Below are positions 32,005 to 44,572 of a stretch of DNA of 64,000 bases, piece by piece. The notes below the pieces were generated by a model. That model was not told the origin of the DNA. It saw only the letters and a list, made by a program, of their open reading frames with translations, and made no database searches. Origin of the DNA: Arachis hypogaea (lineage: Eukaryota; Streptophyta; Magnoliopsida; Fabales; Fabaceae). The stretch spans positions 10,408,810-10,472,809 of the forward strand of contig NC_092051.1 in assembly GCF_003086295.3 (NCBI RefSeq). Reading direction: 5' to 3'. The position numbers were made by a program, and so were the translations under genes. The stretch's first letter is position 1; each line of letters opens with the position of its first letter.

Positions 32005-32300
32005 TGAGCGCCATTATTTTGATAAAAAAAAAAAGATATTTTTTCTATGAAAAAAGATCTTCTTTTTATTTTCTAACGTATTTGGCAAATTTCTAATGAT
32101 AAAAGTAAAAGCATTAGAAAAAAAAACATCTTTTTTGAGAAGTTGTAATTTACATTTTTTTTAAAAAAAAAATTCTTAAAAAAATATTTTTCATGCAATA
32201 AATAAATAAAAATGTACTTTTATATTGTTATACCCAAACATAATTGATAAATAAAAAGATCTTTTTCCATGAGATACTTAAACATAAAATTACTTATAAA
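32005..32300. mobile_element. Possible MITE with TGTTT(A/G)AG-type ends
   Basis: The left end ATGTTTGAGCGCCATTATTT and the right end (AGATCTTTTTCCATGAG, TTAAACATAAAAT) show loose inverted similarity around A-runs and AAAGATCTT motifs. Ends are not sharp. Confidence 0.3.
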
Positions 32301-32591
32301 TAATTATCGAAAGTGATTATAAATAAATTAATTATAATAATTATCGAAATAAATAATTTAAAAAATATTTACCGTAATAAATATTCCTTCCTTATTTCGT
32401 TTACACTATAAATGAGATAATTTTGCATGACGCAACACGTGTATAAGTATAAACGAGATACATGTATTTTTTTTTAAAAAAAAATTGAAAATAATAAAAA
32501 ATATTAATAATATCAATAATCCAAAATTTTAGCAAGCAAATTAGTACCTAAAAAGGTAGGTAGGAGAGATTAAAATTGATAAGTTTAAATA

Positions 32592-32823
32592 TTTGATCAA
32601 TTAGTACTCAAAAAGGTTGATGGAATAGTAATAACCGTTTCAATTCTCTTCCCACTACCCCCATCAATCTTTACTAACAATTGGCAAATGGTTATTTTTA
32701 TTTTTTAAATTTAAATCAATCTAATTGGATCATAATTTATGTACTCTTTTTGAGTATTAATTGATCAAACATATCTATTTTAAAAAAAGTAGATGAGATA
32801 TAGTGATAACCGTTTCAATTCTC
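32592..32823. repeat. Local inverted and direct repeats
   Basis: TTTGATCAATTAGTACTCAA at 32592 is inverted at 32749-32768, and ATAACCGTTTCAATTCTCTT occurs as a direct repeat at 32631 and 32803. It sits next to the end of the FAR1 relic and could be a small foldback insertion. Confidence 0.55.
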
Positions 32824-33316
32824 TTCTCTTGTAATGTAATTTCTCATATCTTTTTCGATAAAACTTAATTCATGATGACCACCCACTATTGCTACAAACG
32901 ACGACTGATATGTTTTACTCGGTTTGATTTTGGCTTCCTTATTATTTTCAATTGTACGATACACAAATATGCTTTGCTTGATTTGGATAGTAAGGATGTG
33001 AATGATATAGAACAACTTTAGAAATGATCCAAAGACCAACGTCCTTCAATATATGTAAATAAATCTTGGCTGGACAGTTTTTTCCAGCTGAGAGATTTGT
33101 CTTCAGAGTTTGAGATATCTTGAATTTCTTTTTCCCCTCTCTACTACATGTAATTAATTGATTCTTAATTTCATCTCCCTTCTGAGTGGTGTTCCTTATT
33201 TTTGTAGAAAAACCAGCAAATTTAGAATAATCTTTGTAGAACTTTCCAACTTCTTCAAGTATCATGAAAGTCATTCCAACCTTTGAGACAAATTGTTCAT
33301 CGACAACACACCTGGA
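32815..33316 (-). pseudogene. FAR1/FHY3-type DNA-binding domain relic
   Basis: After a TTTTGCAG acceptor at 33320-33317 the minus strand reads RCVVDEQFVSKVGMTFMILE, EVGKFYKDYSKFAGFSTKIR, QLITCSREGK, NCPAKIYLHI and ISKVVLYHSHP. This is the FAR1 DNA-binding domain (a WRKY-GCM1 zinc finger) with its two Cys and two His. The family derives from Mutator-like transposases. A frameshift near 32975 precedes the continuation (FVYRTIENNKEAKIKPSKTY, ELSFIEKDMRNYI), and a stop follows. The MULE transposase core and SWIM finger are missing. Truncated relic. Confidence 0.85.
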
Positions 33317-33321
33317 CTGCA

Positions 33322-33790
33322 AAATAAACTGAAATATTATCATACACAAGACCATTGTGTAATAACAAATGAACCAAAAATTGTGTATTATATGACTTCA
33401 GAAACTTCTGCATTCTATCCAAATTCAAGTTCATAAACAACATTGATTTTAGTAAAGAAAGATGAAATTATTCATTATCACTTTAATCAATTGCATTTCA
33501 TTCCGTTTAATTCAAAATTGTTAAAAGAGTGAACTAAAATATTATAATAACAAGTTCATTATATAATAAGAAATGAATTGAAAAATGTGCATTATTTAAA
33601 TTCAAAAATTTCTACATTCTATCCAAATTTAAATTAATAAACAACACTAATTTTTATAAAGAAGGATGAAATTATTCATTATCACTTTATTTAATTGCAT
33701 TCTATTCCATTCAAATCAAAATTGTTGAACAATGAACCGAAAACATTATCATAACAAGATCATTGTGTAATAACAAATGAACTGAAAAAA
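33322..33790. repeat. 204-bp tandem repeat, about 2.3 units
   Basis: Anchor strings ACAAGACCATTGTGTAATAA (33346), ACAAGTTCATTATATAATAA (33550) and ACAAGATCATTGTGTAATAA (33754) recur with a period of 204. Each unit contains TTCTACATTCTATCCAAATT and GAAATTATTCATTATCACTT. The array starts right at the upstream edge of the FAR1 exon, so it lies in what would have been its upstream intron. Confidence 0.8.
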
Positions 33791-34308
33791 TGTGATTATC
33801 AAACCTCATCCACTTAATTCGATTCAGGATAATAATCCAAATCACTCTTGTTCTGATTTAAACTTGAATCATTCATTATTTTGATAAAAATAATACATTC
33901 AATTCAAAAAAATAATACACTATTCGATTCAACATAAATGCAGATCAAAAATCAGAGGAATGAAATAAAAAATCTGAAGAAGAAAACGAAGAATGGAAAT
34001 TTTACATTAAAGAGGAACAAAAAATGGAAATTTTACATTCAAGAAAAACAAAGAAGGAAAGCTTTACATTAAAAAATAGAAGCTTTACGTTGAAGTTCTA
34101 TTATAAGTAAGTGGTGCGATGTGTGAAAGTAAATCATTTGGACGGACTTGGTCAGAGAAATCACTTGGATCTTTAATAAAACAAATTATAAATAACGAGA
34201 TTAACTTATATGAATGGCAAGGCCACTGTTTGCATTGTGAACTCACAAACTAATTTTTAGTGTATTATTATTTATTTATTTATTTTCAGAGAAAGAGATA
34301 GATTGAGG
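33791..34308. other. A-rich DNA without recognised gene
   Basis: Includes short near-repeats of the form GAATGGAAATTTTACATT and GAAAGCTTTACATT at 33990-34095. The end of the interval has a pyrimidine-rich TTTATTTATTTATTTTCAG acceptor-like site just before the small ORF. Confidence 0.4.
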
Positions 34309-34437
34309 ATGGCTCTGTGCATATTGTCAATTGATATGATGGGGGTTCTAATGGCGTTGGTTATTGCTCTAACTCTCATGCTCATATGTTCCTCTCCTCC
34401 TAGCAGGGTTGTCGTTCATCATTACCCTTATTACTAA
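34309..34437 (+). CDS. Candidate 42-residue hydrophobic peptide
   Basis: ATG to TAA encodes an N-terminal hydrophobic segment (about residues 10-27, GVLMALVIALTLMLIC) followed by SSPPSRVVVHHYPYY. This is the plan of a short membrane-anchored or secreted peptide. An acceptor-like TATTTTCAG lies 20 bases before the ATG, and the ORF ends in a Tyr-rich tail. I do not know a matching family. It may be real, an exon of something larger, or chance. Confidence 0.35.
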   Translation: MALCILSIDMMGVLMALVIALTLMLICSSPPSRVVVHHYPYY

Positions 34438-36591
34438 TAATTAATTAGCTTCACTTACAATTAATTGAGTCTATGTACATCAGCTAAGACCTAAGATCAT
34501 GTAATTGTTTTCGGTATGTTAACTTATATTCCAAATTATGTTAGATTATGTATGTATTTTAAACTTGTCTCCTCTGTATATCTCTTTCATGCTGATAACT
34601 AATGATTGGTGATGAGTAATTCATTCACGTTACCACTGAAATTTGTCTTGGTCAGGTCAACTTTACGTGACACATATGTTCAAGCTATAGTCCATAATTC
34701 CATATATTATGGTGTTAACTCCTCAAATGAGGTGAAATTTTCTATGGATGCATTTGATTATTTGATTGGGTTATAAGCTAAAGTAATATATCTTCAATAA
34801 ATTGTGAGTGAGGAGTGTTGTTAACAAGAAATGTATTATGTATGTATCGTATAACAAGGTTCAAGACTCTTTTATAGTCCTTACCGGCCGGTTGGCAAGA
34901 GATGAAGGTATCATTTAAACTTAATGGGATCTTTAGCAATAAATAGAGATGTGAAGGAAAACCTATATAAACAATTACGCTAATTAAATGAGTTTGATTT
35001 AAAATAGCCAATAATTGAACCCTTAGTTACATTACTACTGTAGTCTTATACTATTTTTTCTTATACTTTACTTTAGTCTTATGTTATGTTATTTTTTTAA
35101 TTAAGGCAAGAGACTAGGTTGTTAACATGACAAGAAGTATATATGTATTTTATATTAGTGTCTAATTTTAATTGCTGCTTTTAGTATATATCTATCATGA
35201 TTGTTTTTATTTTGTGTATTGTTTTTGGATCAAAGGTCACTAGATATTATTTTAGATGATATTTAATAATCCTAACTTAATCTATTAATTATTTAGTTAT
35301 CTTTTGCTTTTTAACCTAAAATTATTTTATGATGTTCTTTTTTTATAATTTTAACTAAATGGCTTATTCACTATTACTGAAGAGATAAAACTTAGTTATA
35401 TTTCAGTTCGATAAAAATATAGGGGTTTAGATAAGTAGAATCTTGTTATAAATCTTTTTAAGCTTTTGTTTGAGAATCAAGCTTGCCAATAGTAATTACA
35501 TTTGAAAACAAATTAATTTAAAAGATTTCAAGCTCATAAGCCGCTCAAAGTCTCAAAGTCTCAATTAAGTAAAAACAGAAACAATTTTGCTGGTTATATC
35601 TTTTATAATAAACATCATTTTGATATTAATATTTTTTTTAATAATTATATATGTATTTTTTTATTTATTAATTAAAAATTAATTTATATAAATATATAAT
35701 TAATTAATAACTATTATATTTTTATACGAGTATCAATAATATTTGGTGTATGAATAATATTTTTTTAAAAAAAAATTAGCTATAATTATTTAAAGTCAAC
35801 TCGAACCACTCACTTAATTAGTTCAGTTAACTAGCAACATCACAATCTATTTCAGACAAGAAGGACAAATTATTTTTTTTATATGTGTAGTTTTTTTTGT
35901 TGTTTTTATTAGTGTAATTTTTATTTGAATATTTGTCTATTATTATACGAGGAGAGGGATTATTATCACACTTTAATTAATAAAATATTGTTTAATTATC
36001 TTAAATTACCTTTCTTTCTTTACACCTAAATTAACAATTTATTAAGTATAGATTTAATATTATTCAAATTTATTATAATAGTGTTAAATTAAATAAATAT
36101 TATTTTCTTTTTTCTTTTAAGAGTACAATAGTAATCATTGGTAATACATAAGTATATGATACGTCATAATAAAAAAAAAAGGGTTAAATAGAATTTTTGT
36201 TATGATTTAGTTTAAAAATCGAAATCGTTTTTAATTTTTTTTATTTGAAAAAATCCCCAACGTTCAATTTAATAATAAAATCGTCTTTTTAAAAATAATA
36301 ATTTTTAAATGACAAAAATATCTCTACTACTATACTGTCTTTTTTTTTTTCAAGTTCAACAACATCAAATTCTTCGAATGCTAACAACAACAACAATAAC
36401 AATAAAAATCATTCGGATTCTTTAAAAAAAAAAAATCCATCAATTAGGGAGAGAGAGAGACGAGCAATATACAAAGAGTGGTCACCAATCTGCTCCGTCA
36501 CTACTGTCTGCACTGCTGTTCCGGAGAAGGCGACAGTGGCACCCACATCCTGGTGTTTTGGATTGGCACCAAAAACCAAATTCCTCGCAAA
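34438..36591. other. AT-rich intergenic DNA leading to copy 2
   Basis: No gene recognised over most of the stretch. 36385-36480 has CAA-rich and GA-rich simple sequence. 36480-36591 is GC-richer and runs into the leader of the 81-residue ORF of copy 2, so it probably belongs to the same transcription unit or element whose start lies outside the window for copy 1. Confidence 0.45.
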
Positions 36592-36717
36592 GGTTCCAAC
36601 TACCACCGAGGCAAAACCGGTTCCATCCTAAGAGAAAAAACTCCTCCAACATTCTATCGGTGACGCAATTAGGGTTTGTAATGGACTTGAAAATTTTATT
36701 GGTAGAGGTTCCTAGAC

Positions 36718-36963
36718 ATGGTGGCAAAGCATGAGGAAGAAGGAGACGACAGAGACTGGCTAAGGTGGATCTCGCAGAGAGCTAGTAGCAACATCTTGCA
36801 GAGAGTAGCGCAACAACAGAAAAGGACGAAGGGAAAGAAGACGACAATGGAGGACTGCGAAGCATGTGAGACACGGTGGAGAGCAACACAACTTAGAGCA
36901 GACAGAGGTACTGTGACATGGCAACAAGCTGAATGGCAACTCGACAGACAATGGCATTCATGA
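36718..36963 (+). CDS. Unrecognised 81-residue ORF, copy 2
   Basis: Identical to the ORF at 127-372. Here the upstream context is visible: a GC-richer stretch from 36480 with GGAGAAGGCGACAGTGGCAC and an AATTAGGGTTTG leader motif. Neither strand shows a recognisable domain. Confidence 0.2.
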   Translation: MVAKHEEEGDDRDWLRWISQRASSNILQRVAQQQKRTKGKKTTMEDCEACETRWRATQLRADRGTVTWQQAEWQLDRQWHS

Positions 36964-37452
36964 GAGATTGTGGCTACTAACTGCTAAAGGAAGCAGAGAC
37001 CAGAGGAGGTGAGTGGCGGGGTAAAGGCTGTGTTAAATGTGAAGGACTGAATGGGGGTGATGAGTGCACAGGGTTGTTGGAGAAGGGTTATTAGAGAAGG
37101 TTGGTATTTTGGTTCAAAGAATGTTTTTAAGGCTAAATTGATCATTAGAGATGAATTTAAATACAAAAAAATTTTGGGAACGATTTTGGTTTTCAAATTA
37201 AACCATAGAGAGCAAATCATACTTAACCTTAAAAATAACTGTTAATAAAAGAATTATAATATACAATATATATGTTCATCTAACATTTTTTATTGTGCTT
37301 ATATCATTTAAACTAGTAGCCAGTAAGCCAAAATTATAAGAATTTTGCATGTTAATTTCACAAATTTTATGCAAAATTAATTATTTTATTTTATAAGTAT
37401 ATACTTAAAAAATTTTTATTCTAGCACTTAAATAAAAAAAAATATTTTTAAC
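36964..37452. other. AT-rich sequence, copy 2
   Basis: Matches 373-863 except for the small indel block near 37067, where copy 1 has two more bases. Confidence 0.5.
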
Positions 37453-37919
37453 TATGATGCACGAACACGGGACGCGACACAACATGAGACACGCCGACAC
37501 ATCATATTAAAAATCTTATGTGACACGGGATACGACATATATATAAAATATAAAGTATTTTTTAAATAAATTATAGTAATATTTTGATATTTTATTGATA
37601 TCAAAATATATATAAATTAATTTTTTAACTATTTTTAATATGTTTTTTCAATTGTATAAAGTATTTAAATATTTTTGTTTTAATAAATAATAATATATAC
37701 TGTTTTTAAATTCATTTCAAAAATACATATTAAAAATAAGGTTGGACACGCTGACATGTGATGATATTTAGATGTGTTCAAGTATGACTGGAGAATAATT
37801 TTTTATTTTTTATTAATACATGGTTGGACACGACAGACACGAGTGTCGATGAGTGTCGTGTTCGAAATGTATCTGACACCAGAACACAGCAACTCAACGA
37901 AATGTTCGTATTTCATAAA
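37453..37919. repeat. GACACG-rich dispersed repeat, copy 2
   Basis: Same as 864-1330; no difference noticed. Confidence 0.35.
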
Positions 37920-38069
37920 TTTTTAAATAAAGAAAAAATATGTTTACATTGGCTTTAATTTAAAATTAAAAATTATTATTAAAAGATTTTCTATTTAACT
38001 CAAATTTTTATGTAGAGATCAGTAGAAAGAATTTATATAATTTTTATTTTATTTTTTTTTGTTTTATTT

Positions 38070-38915
38070 ATAACAATATATAATGCTAATACATGGGTTT
38101 GGTGTCTAATTTTCTATTTCCTATTTTAATCTTACTAACATAATTCAAAATTATTTTGCAGTTACTTATTTCACTAATATATTTCACTAACAGTTATCTA
38201 TAACAATATATAATGCTAATACATGGGGTTTGGTGTCTAATTTTCTATTTTCTATTTTAACATTACTAACATAATTCAAAATTATTTTGCAATTACTTAT
38301 TTCACTAACATATTTCACTAATAGTTATCTATAACAATATATAATGCCAATACATGGAGTTTGATGTCCAATTTTTTATTTCCTATTTTAACCTTACTAA
38401 CATAATTCAAAATTATTTTGCAGTTATTTGTTTCACTAACATATTTCACTAACAGTTATAAAAACTCACGTATAACTTCTGTTCAATTCTTTACTTCTAC
38501 AATCTCCCTTTTTAATTTCTTTTGTTTTTTTCTGATTCTCCTTCTTTATCTTATGAACTCTTCTCTGTAAACAATTATTTAAATAAAACATGTATTTTGA
38601 TTTATATATATTCTTTTTGTATATAACAATATATAATGCCAATACATGGGGTTTGGTGTCCAATTTTCTATTTCCTATTTTAGCCTTACTAATATAATTC
38701 AAAATTATTTTGCAGTTACTTATTTCACTAACATATTTCACTAACAGTTATAAAAATTCACGTATAACTTCTGTTCAATTCTTTATTCCTACAATCTCCC
38801 TTTTTTAATTTTTTTTGTTTTTTTCTTATTCTCCTTCTTTATCTCATGAACTCTTCTCTATACGGAACAATTATTTAAATAAAACATGTATTTTAGTTTA
38901 TATATATTCTTTTTG
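38070..38915. repeat. Nested 130/292-bp tandem repeat, copy 2
   Basis: Same unit order as 1481-2326. Unit number is unchanged between copies, which argues for a very young duplication because tandem arrays change length easily. Confidence 0.85.
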
Positions 38916-39422
38916 AATAAGAATAATATTATTATCATTATTCTTAGAATTATATTTTGGTTTATAGTAATTTTAATTATAAATAAAGTCATGTCAACAT
39001 TAAAATAAAAAAAATATTTATCTAATAAATTTGAAAAGTGAATAATATATTAACAAAAAAATAAAATTAATTTCTTAAAAATAATAATTTTATCTTATTA
39101 ACTCTTTTACTCATGTACCACTACAAAAAATATTGGTAAAAATGGCACTAATTTTGTGGCGGGTTAAAAAAACTGCCATTATATTTGTTAATTACGGCAG
39201 CTTCAACTCATGCCATAATGCTAATGGTTTTTGTGGCAGCTTTGTTGATTGTGGCGTTTCAAACCGCCATAGAATTTTTTCCCCCTTTTTAACTCGAGTG
39301 ATATTGCATATGAGAGTGTCATTAGTATTGTTGCATATAAAAAAATGAGGATGAGTGTCAATGACGAACCCTAATTTCTTGCCATTGTTCATCTTCCTGA
39401 TCTGTCATTCAACTCCTCGCTA

Positions 39423-39798
39423 TCGCTCATCCCTTTGTTGCAGCTCATCTCTTCGCTGCTGCAAGCAACGCCGTTGTTGCTGCCTTCAGTGAGCTTCTAC
39501 GATTTGACTTTGATCTGAAGATTTGTCAGCGTTTGTCTCATCACCATCGTTCATCTCCTCGCCATTGCAAGAAACACCGTTGTCACCTTCAGCGAGCTTC
39601 AACGATTTGGCTTCGATATGAAGATTTGTCGCCGCTCATCTCATCGCCATCATTCATCTCTGCACCATCGCAAGCAACACCGTTGTCGCTGCCTTCTATG
39701 ATCTGATTTTCAATCTGGCTCACCTCCTCACCTCGGCAAGCAATGCCGTTGTTGCTGCCTTCAGCAAGCTTCTACAATTTGGTTTCACCATCTCAGTC
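39423..39798 (+). repeat. ~95-bp imperfect tandem repeat, copy 2
   Basis: Counterpart of 2835-3210. Confidence 0.6.
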
Positions 39799-40113
39799 AC
39801 TTCTAATAGCTAATCTACTTAATCTTCTTCTTTGATTTTTTCCTTCCTCTTCATCCTTTTAGATCTAGTTCATGCTCTAGTAGGAAGAAACAAAGAATGC
39901 TGGTTCTTTTGTGTATTTTAATTTTCATTGATCTTTTGTGATGTTGCTGTTGTTAGCTTGTTACTGTTGTATTTTCTGTTCTGTCGTTATTTTTTTGCTT
40001 CTGATTTTATTTAGTTTGAGACCTAATCTGTTCTATTAAACTGAATGATCTCATAATCTGCATCATTTGTCCGAAATTAGTACAATACAACACTTTACTT
40101 TCTCTTCAAAAAA

Positions 40114-40319
40114 AGTCACGACATTGTGGAGGAACTGATTGGGTTTGGAGCAAGAGTGCACGCGTGTGCAAGGAACGAAGATGAGCTCACTAAGTCTCAT
40201 CTAATTAAATGATTCTGGTTTTGAGGTTACTGACTCTGTTTGCAATGTCTTTGTTCCTCATCAGAGGGAGAAGCTGATGGACTCTGTGTTCTGAATTCCA
40301 AGGGAAACTCAACATCCTT
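40114..40319 (+). pseudogene. Tropinone-reductase-like fragment, copy 2
   Basis: Counterpart of 3526-3731 with the same frameshift before EFQGKLNIL. Confidence 0.75.
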
Positions 40320-41169
40320 GTAAGCTCTCTTCTTTCTCTGCATTTTGTCTGTTTGATATTATTCCCCAACTAAAACTATTGTGTATGTTTTGAATTTACA
40401 TTAATTGATATTATTCCCCAACTAACACTATTTTGCATAATTCGAGTCTATAAATTTTCAAACAATAATAGGAAAAAAACTTTAATATTCTTATAGTTGA
40501 AATCTTCAAGCTGCACTATAATTTGAAGGTGCAGGAGGATGACTTTACAATTCTTCAAGATCCCTCTTAAATCTTTACTCTTCCACTGCTTCCTGCTCTT
40601 ACTCTTCCAATTATGACACCATTTTTGTATATTAAGCTTTCATCATAATGTATAAAAAATTAATCATGATTTGTATATGATTTGCATTTTTGATGGTTGA
40701 ATGATATGTTTAATTGGGAATTTCACAAGTTTGAGGTTTTAGAAGAGATGAGGGAGCTATGATTAAAGGCAAGGCGTTTCTGTTTTGAAAACAACTCTAC
40801 TGAATCTGGCTTTTCTATTAAGAATATTATTTACTAGTGAGAATATTATTTACTATTCATAGCAACATCTTTCCTAGCTTGTTCAAAGTTCAAAGTCCAT
40901 GAATTTATTTTATTCTTGTTGAACTGGGACTGTACATTATTTATAAGTAGTATAAGCGGTATTTAGTTTCAATTCTTCATAATATATCTTGAGAACCTCT
41001 TTTTGAGTAATTTCATAAGTGGTTTTAGATGCAGCTCATGTGAAAGGGTGAGTGAAGACCATATGCCAATTGTGTACTGTTGCAAATAAACAACAAATTT
41101 TCCATCTGTAGCATATGTTTTGTTGCTTGTGATCTGTATGATTATCATTGTGATCTTCTACTTATACAG

Positions 41170-41235
41170 AGGCGAAGAGACAGGATCAATGAGAAGATGC
41201 GTGCATTGCAAGATCTCATACCAAACTGCAATAAG
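41170..41235 (+). pseudogene. PIF-type bHLH exon, copy 2
   Basis: Counterpart of 4582-4647. One synonymous difference (AAC for Asn at 41224-41226). Confidence 0.85.
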
Positions 41236-41369
41236 GTTTACTCTTTCATTTTCACTTTTGTTATGCGGACCAGAGAATTTTCATAAGCATAATAGAGGTT
41301 AACAATCTTTGTGTTATTATATTGTAGGAGTTTAATTAAGCTTAGTTTTGTGTGTTATTATTGGTGCAG

Positions 41370-41548
41370 GAGATAGGTTTCCACTGGGTGCACCAGCACT
41401 AATGATGTCACCACAAGGGGTGAAGCTTGGGCTGGTGAGGCCAGATCTGGTGCATCAGAGGGATGCAAAGTATCATGTTTCCTCAGACAGCTATAAGACC
41501 TTAGTTAAGCGCGTTGCACTTTCAAATATTATGGTGCTAAACATTTAA
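41370..41548 (+). pseudogene. Unrecognised exon-like fragment, copy 2
   Basis: Counterpart of 4782-4960; no difference noticed. Confidence 0.45.
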
Positions 41549-42087
41549 TTTATATGTATTTCTTGCACATGATAATGCTTTCTCTGTTTCCATGTTAGAT
41601 ATATCTTAAGTACAAGACACCAACACATTTTGTTCTGATTCTGAATACTGGACATATCACACAATTAACCTAAACACTTATCAAATTTATTGAGCTATGG
41701 CAGTGCTGATTCTGCAAAAAGGAGACGAGATGCAAATGGAGGCCTAGATAGAAATCTTAAGGATGATGATGAGTTGACTAAAAAAATCAAATTTGTTGAG
41801 CTTGCAGTGATGATGAGTATGAAAATGAAAATGTTGGAATGATCTGTAGCAAATTTGTTGAGCATCTCTAGGAAAACTCCCAATATAATAGAACTAACAA
41901 TATTTCTTAGTTTGATACTTTGTATAGGAGTTATTACTTTTTATTTGTAATACTAAAAAATCATATATTATGTTTAATACTTTTGAGTTATATAATATTT
42001 TGTCTATAGATTATGATTTTGTTATTGTGGAATTTTAATAAAAAAATTATTTATTTAACAAGATAAAAATAATAGTAAAAACGACAG

Positions 42088-42563
42088 TTAAAAAATGTCA
42101 TTTTAAATGAAAAGAATGCCATTAAACCATGGTAAAAACGGCGTTTAGAAATGCCATTTTAAACGAAAAGAATGCCATTAAATGTAGGTAAAAACGGCGG
42201 TTACAAACCGCCATTTTAAACGAGGAGGATGCCATTAAACCTGGTAAAAACGGCGGTTATAAATGCCATTTTAAACGAGGAGGATGCCATTAAACCCAGG
42301 TAAAAACGGCGGTTACAAACCGCCATTTTAAACAACAACAAAACCGCCGTTTTATTTGGTTAAAATGGCGGTTAAAAACCGCCATTTTAACCGCCAAAAA
42401 ACCGCCGTATTATCCACTGGTTATTACGGCGGTTTTCAGAAAACCGCCGTAATAACCAGAATGGCGCCCAGAATTCCGGCGTTTCTTGGAGGCGCCATTT
42501 TCGGCAATAATGACGGTTGTAACCGCCGTAATTATCTTAAAAAACCGCCATTTTAACCCCTTT
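42088..42563. repeat. CACTA 3' subterminal array, copy 2
   Basis: Counterpart of 5500-5975. Confidence 0.8.
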
Positions 42564-42577
42564 TTTTTGTAGTGTAC

Positions 42578-44147
42578 AATTTAAAATCTTCTTACACTTT
42601 TGTCTTTTTATTCTAATGAGTAATTTTATATTTAATTTAATTAATTTTTTATTTTATATTTACTTACTTAAATTAATTATTTTTTAATTTTATATAATTA
42701 TTAAAAATATTAAATATTGTTAAATATTCTTTAAATTAAAAAGATAAACAGAAATATTTTTATTAACCATACCATATTTTTTTGTTATTGATAATTATAT
42801 AATATTTATTAATATTAACTCTTTTCAACATATATTTGATTAATATAGTTAATTAATAAATTATTGAATAATTAAAATAACTTAATTTTGTAGAAAAAAT
42901 ATTATAAAAAGAAATTAAATTTTATATAATTATTTAATTATAACCGAATCAATCGGTTCAACCTGTGACCCAACAGTTGAACCAGTGACCTAGTGACCCA
43001 GTAGTCTTATCGGTTTAATTACTGGTTCGGTTCTGATAACTATGATTAGAAGTCAACAAGTATTTAACCAGTGATGATAAATAATTTATTTTATAGATCT
43101 TATTATATTCTGAAATATTCATTTAAATTATGTTTTGTTTAATTTTATGTTAGTCTTTGTTTGTATAGTGTTATTTTGAGTAGATTTATGACTTTATGAG
43201 TATTGTACTCCGATGGTCAGCCCATCAATTTAGCCTCATTCTAATTATTCTGTTAAAATGCTTTTTTTTTTTTATCTTTCGATACACTTTGTTATATTTC
43301 TTTTGCTAATATTATTTTTTTACCTTTAACATCCTCGATTTTATCACATTCATCCTTACAAATTTCATTTAGTTGTATTGTAGTTATTATATTCATCTGT
43401 AATTTTTACCTATATTTTTTTAATTTATTTATCCAATTAATATTTTCATTATTCTTTTACCTTTTTAATTTATTCCACGTATAGCTATTTAGGCTAAACA
43501 CTGTTAAGATCTACCATGGAAAATTAGAGTGTAGTTTTATTCGTGTAGCCAACATTATTTAGGAGAAGGCCTTGTAGTTGTTGATGTTGTATTATTTATT
43601 ACACTGTCATCTTGTTTGCATTTTTCTTGCATTGTAATTTCTTTAAATGTGCCATAATCTAAGCATTTTTACTACATTATTAACGATAAAAGTTTTAAAT
43701 CAAGGAAAGAAAAATGTGGGCAACATGCCAGGCACAGGTAGCATTTTTATCTAAATTATTTTTATACTTATTGTTAATATATCAAAACATAAAGACACAA
43801 AAATTATGAATTCACCTCCTTTTTATAACACTAATTATATGGTGTTCAAAAAATTCTTTTAATTTTGTCTTTTTTAATAATCTATTCCACTATAGATCAG
43901 TTATTCCACGTTAAAAAAACTTTCACTAACTCATCTTCTCTTTTATTACATACATTCATGTTCTCTCTTATCTCATTAATTTACGACCTAGGTCAGTTAC
44001 GTAAATAAAAAAAATTTATCTATTTTTTTTACAGTGAATTTTTTTATTGGATGTAAATTATTGTTGCTAATTTTTTTATTTGGATATATTTTTAAAAAAT
44101 AAAAATAAAATAGTTCAATTCAGAACAATTTTTTTAAAATTAAATTT
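42578..44147. other. AT-rich intergenic DNA, copy 2
   Basis: Counterpart of 5990-7559, with a T at 43959 where copy 1 has a CpG cytosine (7370) and several homopolymer length differences. Contains the dispersed repeat at 42941-43047. Confidence 0.5.
42941..43047. repeat. Dispersed GGTTCAACC-type repeat, copy 2
   Basis: Counterpart of 6352-6458. Confidence 0.45.
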
Positions 44148-44546
44148 TGTTACGGCCTGGCCCAAATCCTCTACGGGTCGGCCTGACCCGAGCACCACCC
44201 GACCCGGACACGCGCCCCAACCCGGACACGCGTCCCGGACAGCTCATACACGGCTGTGGGATAACGTCCCTGATAAAGCGGGCCTGTCCTCATTGGGCCC
44301 ACCTCTGACAGTATATAAGGGGAAGGTTTACTCTTCCCCCAAGGTACGTCATATATCATATCACCCTTTTTCGCCTGCACATTTACAGACAAGAGCGTCG
44401 GAGTGTCTTTGCAGGTGGCACCCCCCCCTTTTCACACGAAGTACTCGGGACCTCGCACACCCCTGGCCGGTAGTCTACAACCTGACGAGCCCCTACCATT
44501 TCCCAGGATTTCAACCCGAACCGTCCGGTAGCCGACCTACCGAACA
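44148..44546 (+). repeat. 5' LTR of the Tat-type element, copy 2
   Basis: Counterpart of 7560-7958 with one C-to-T difference near its start (7579 in copy 1). Confidence 0.75.
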
Positions 44547-44547
44547 T

Positions 44548-44565
44548 TGGCGCCGTCTGTGGGGA
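44548..44565 (+). other. Primer-binding site, Tat-type element, copy 2
   Basis: Identical to 7960-7977. Confidence 0.7.
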
Positions 44566-44572
44566 CTCGTCC

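Larger units (their letters stand above)
39119..42574 (+). mobile_element. Pack-CACTA transposon, copy 2
   Basis: Same ends, same length (3456 bp) and same TAC target duplication (39116-39118, 42575-42577) as the element at 2531. Carried by the large duplication, not a new insertion. Internal differences include T/C at 40584 and 41226 and two compensating 1-base indels. Confidence 0.93.

Noticed and set aside
36409..36727. Minus-strand open frames with several Cys upstream of copy 2
   Set aside because: The Cys pattern matches no known finger and frames overlap on both strands in a GC-richer patch; no evidence favours a gene.
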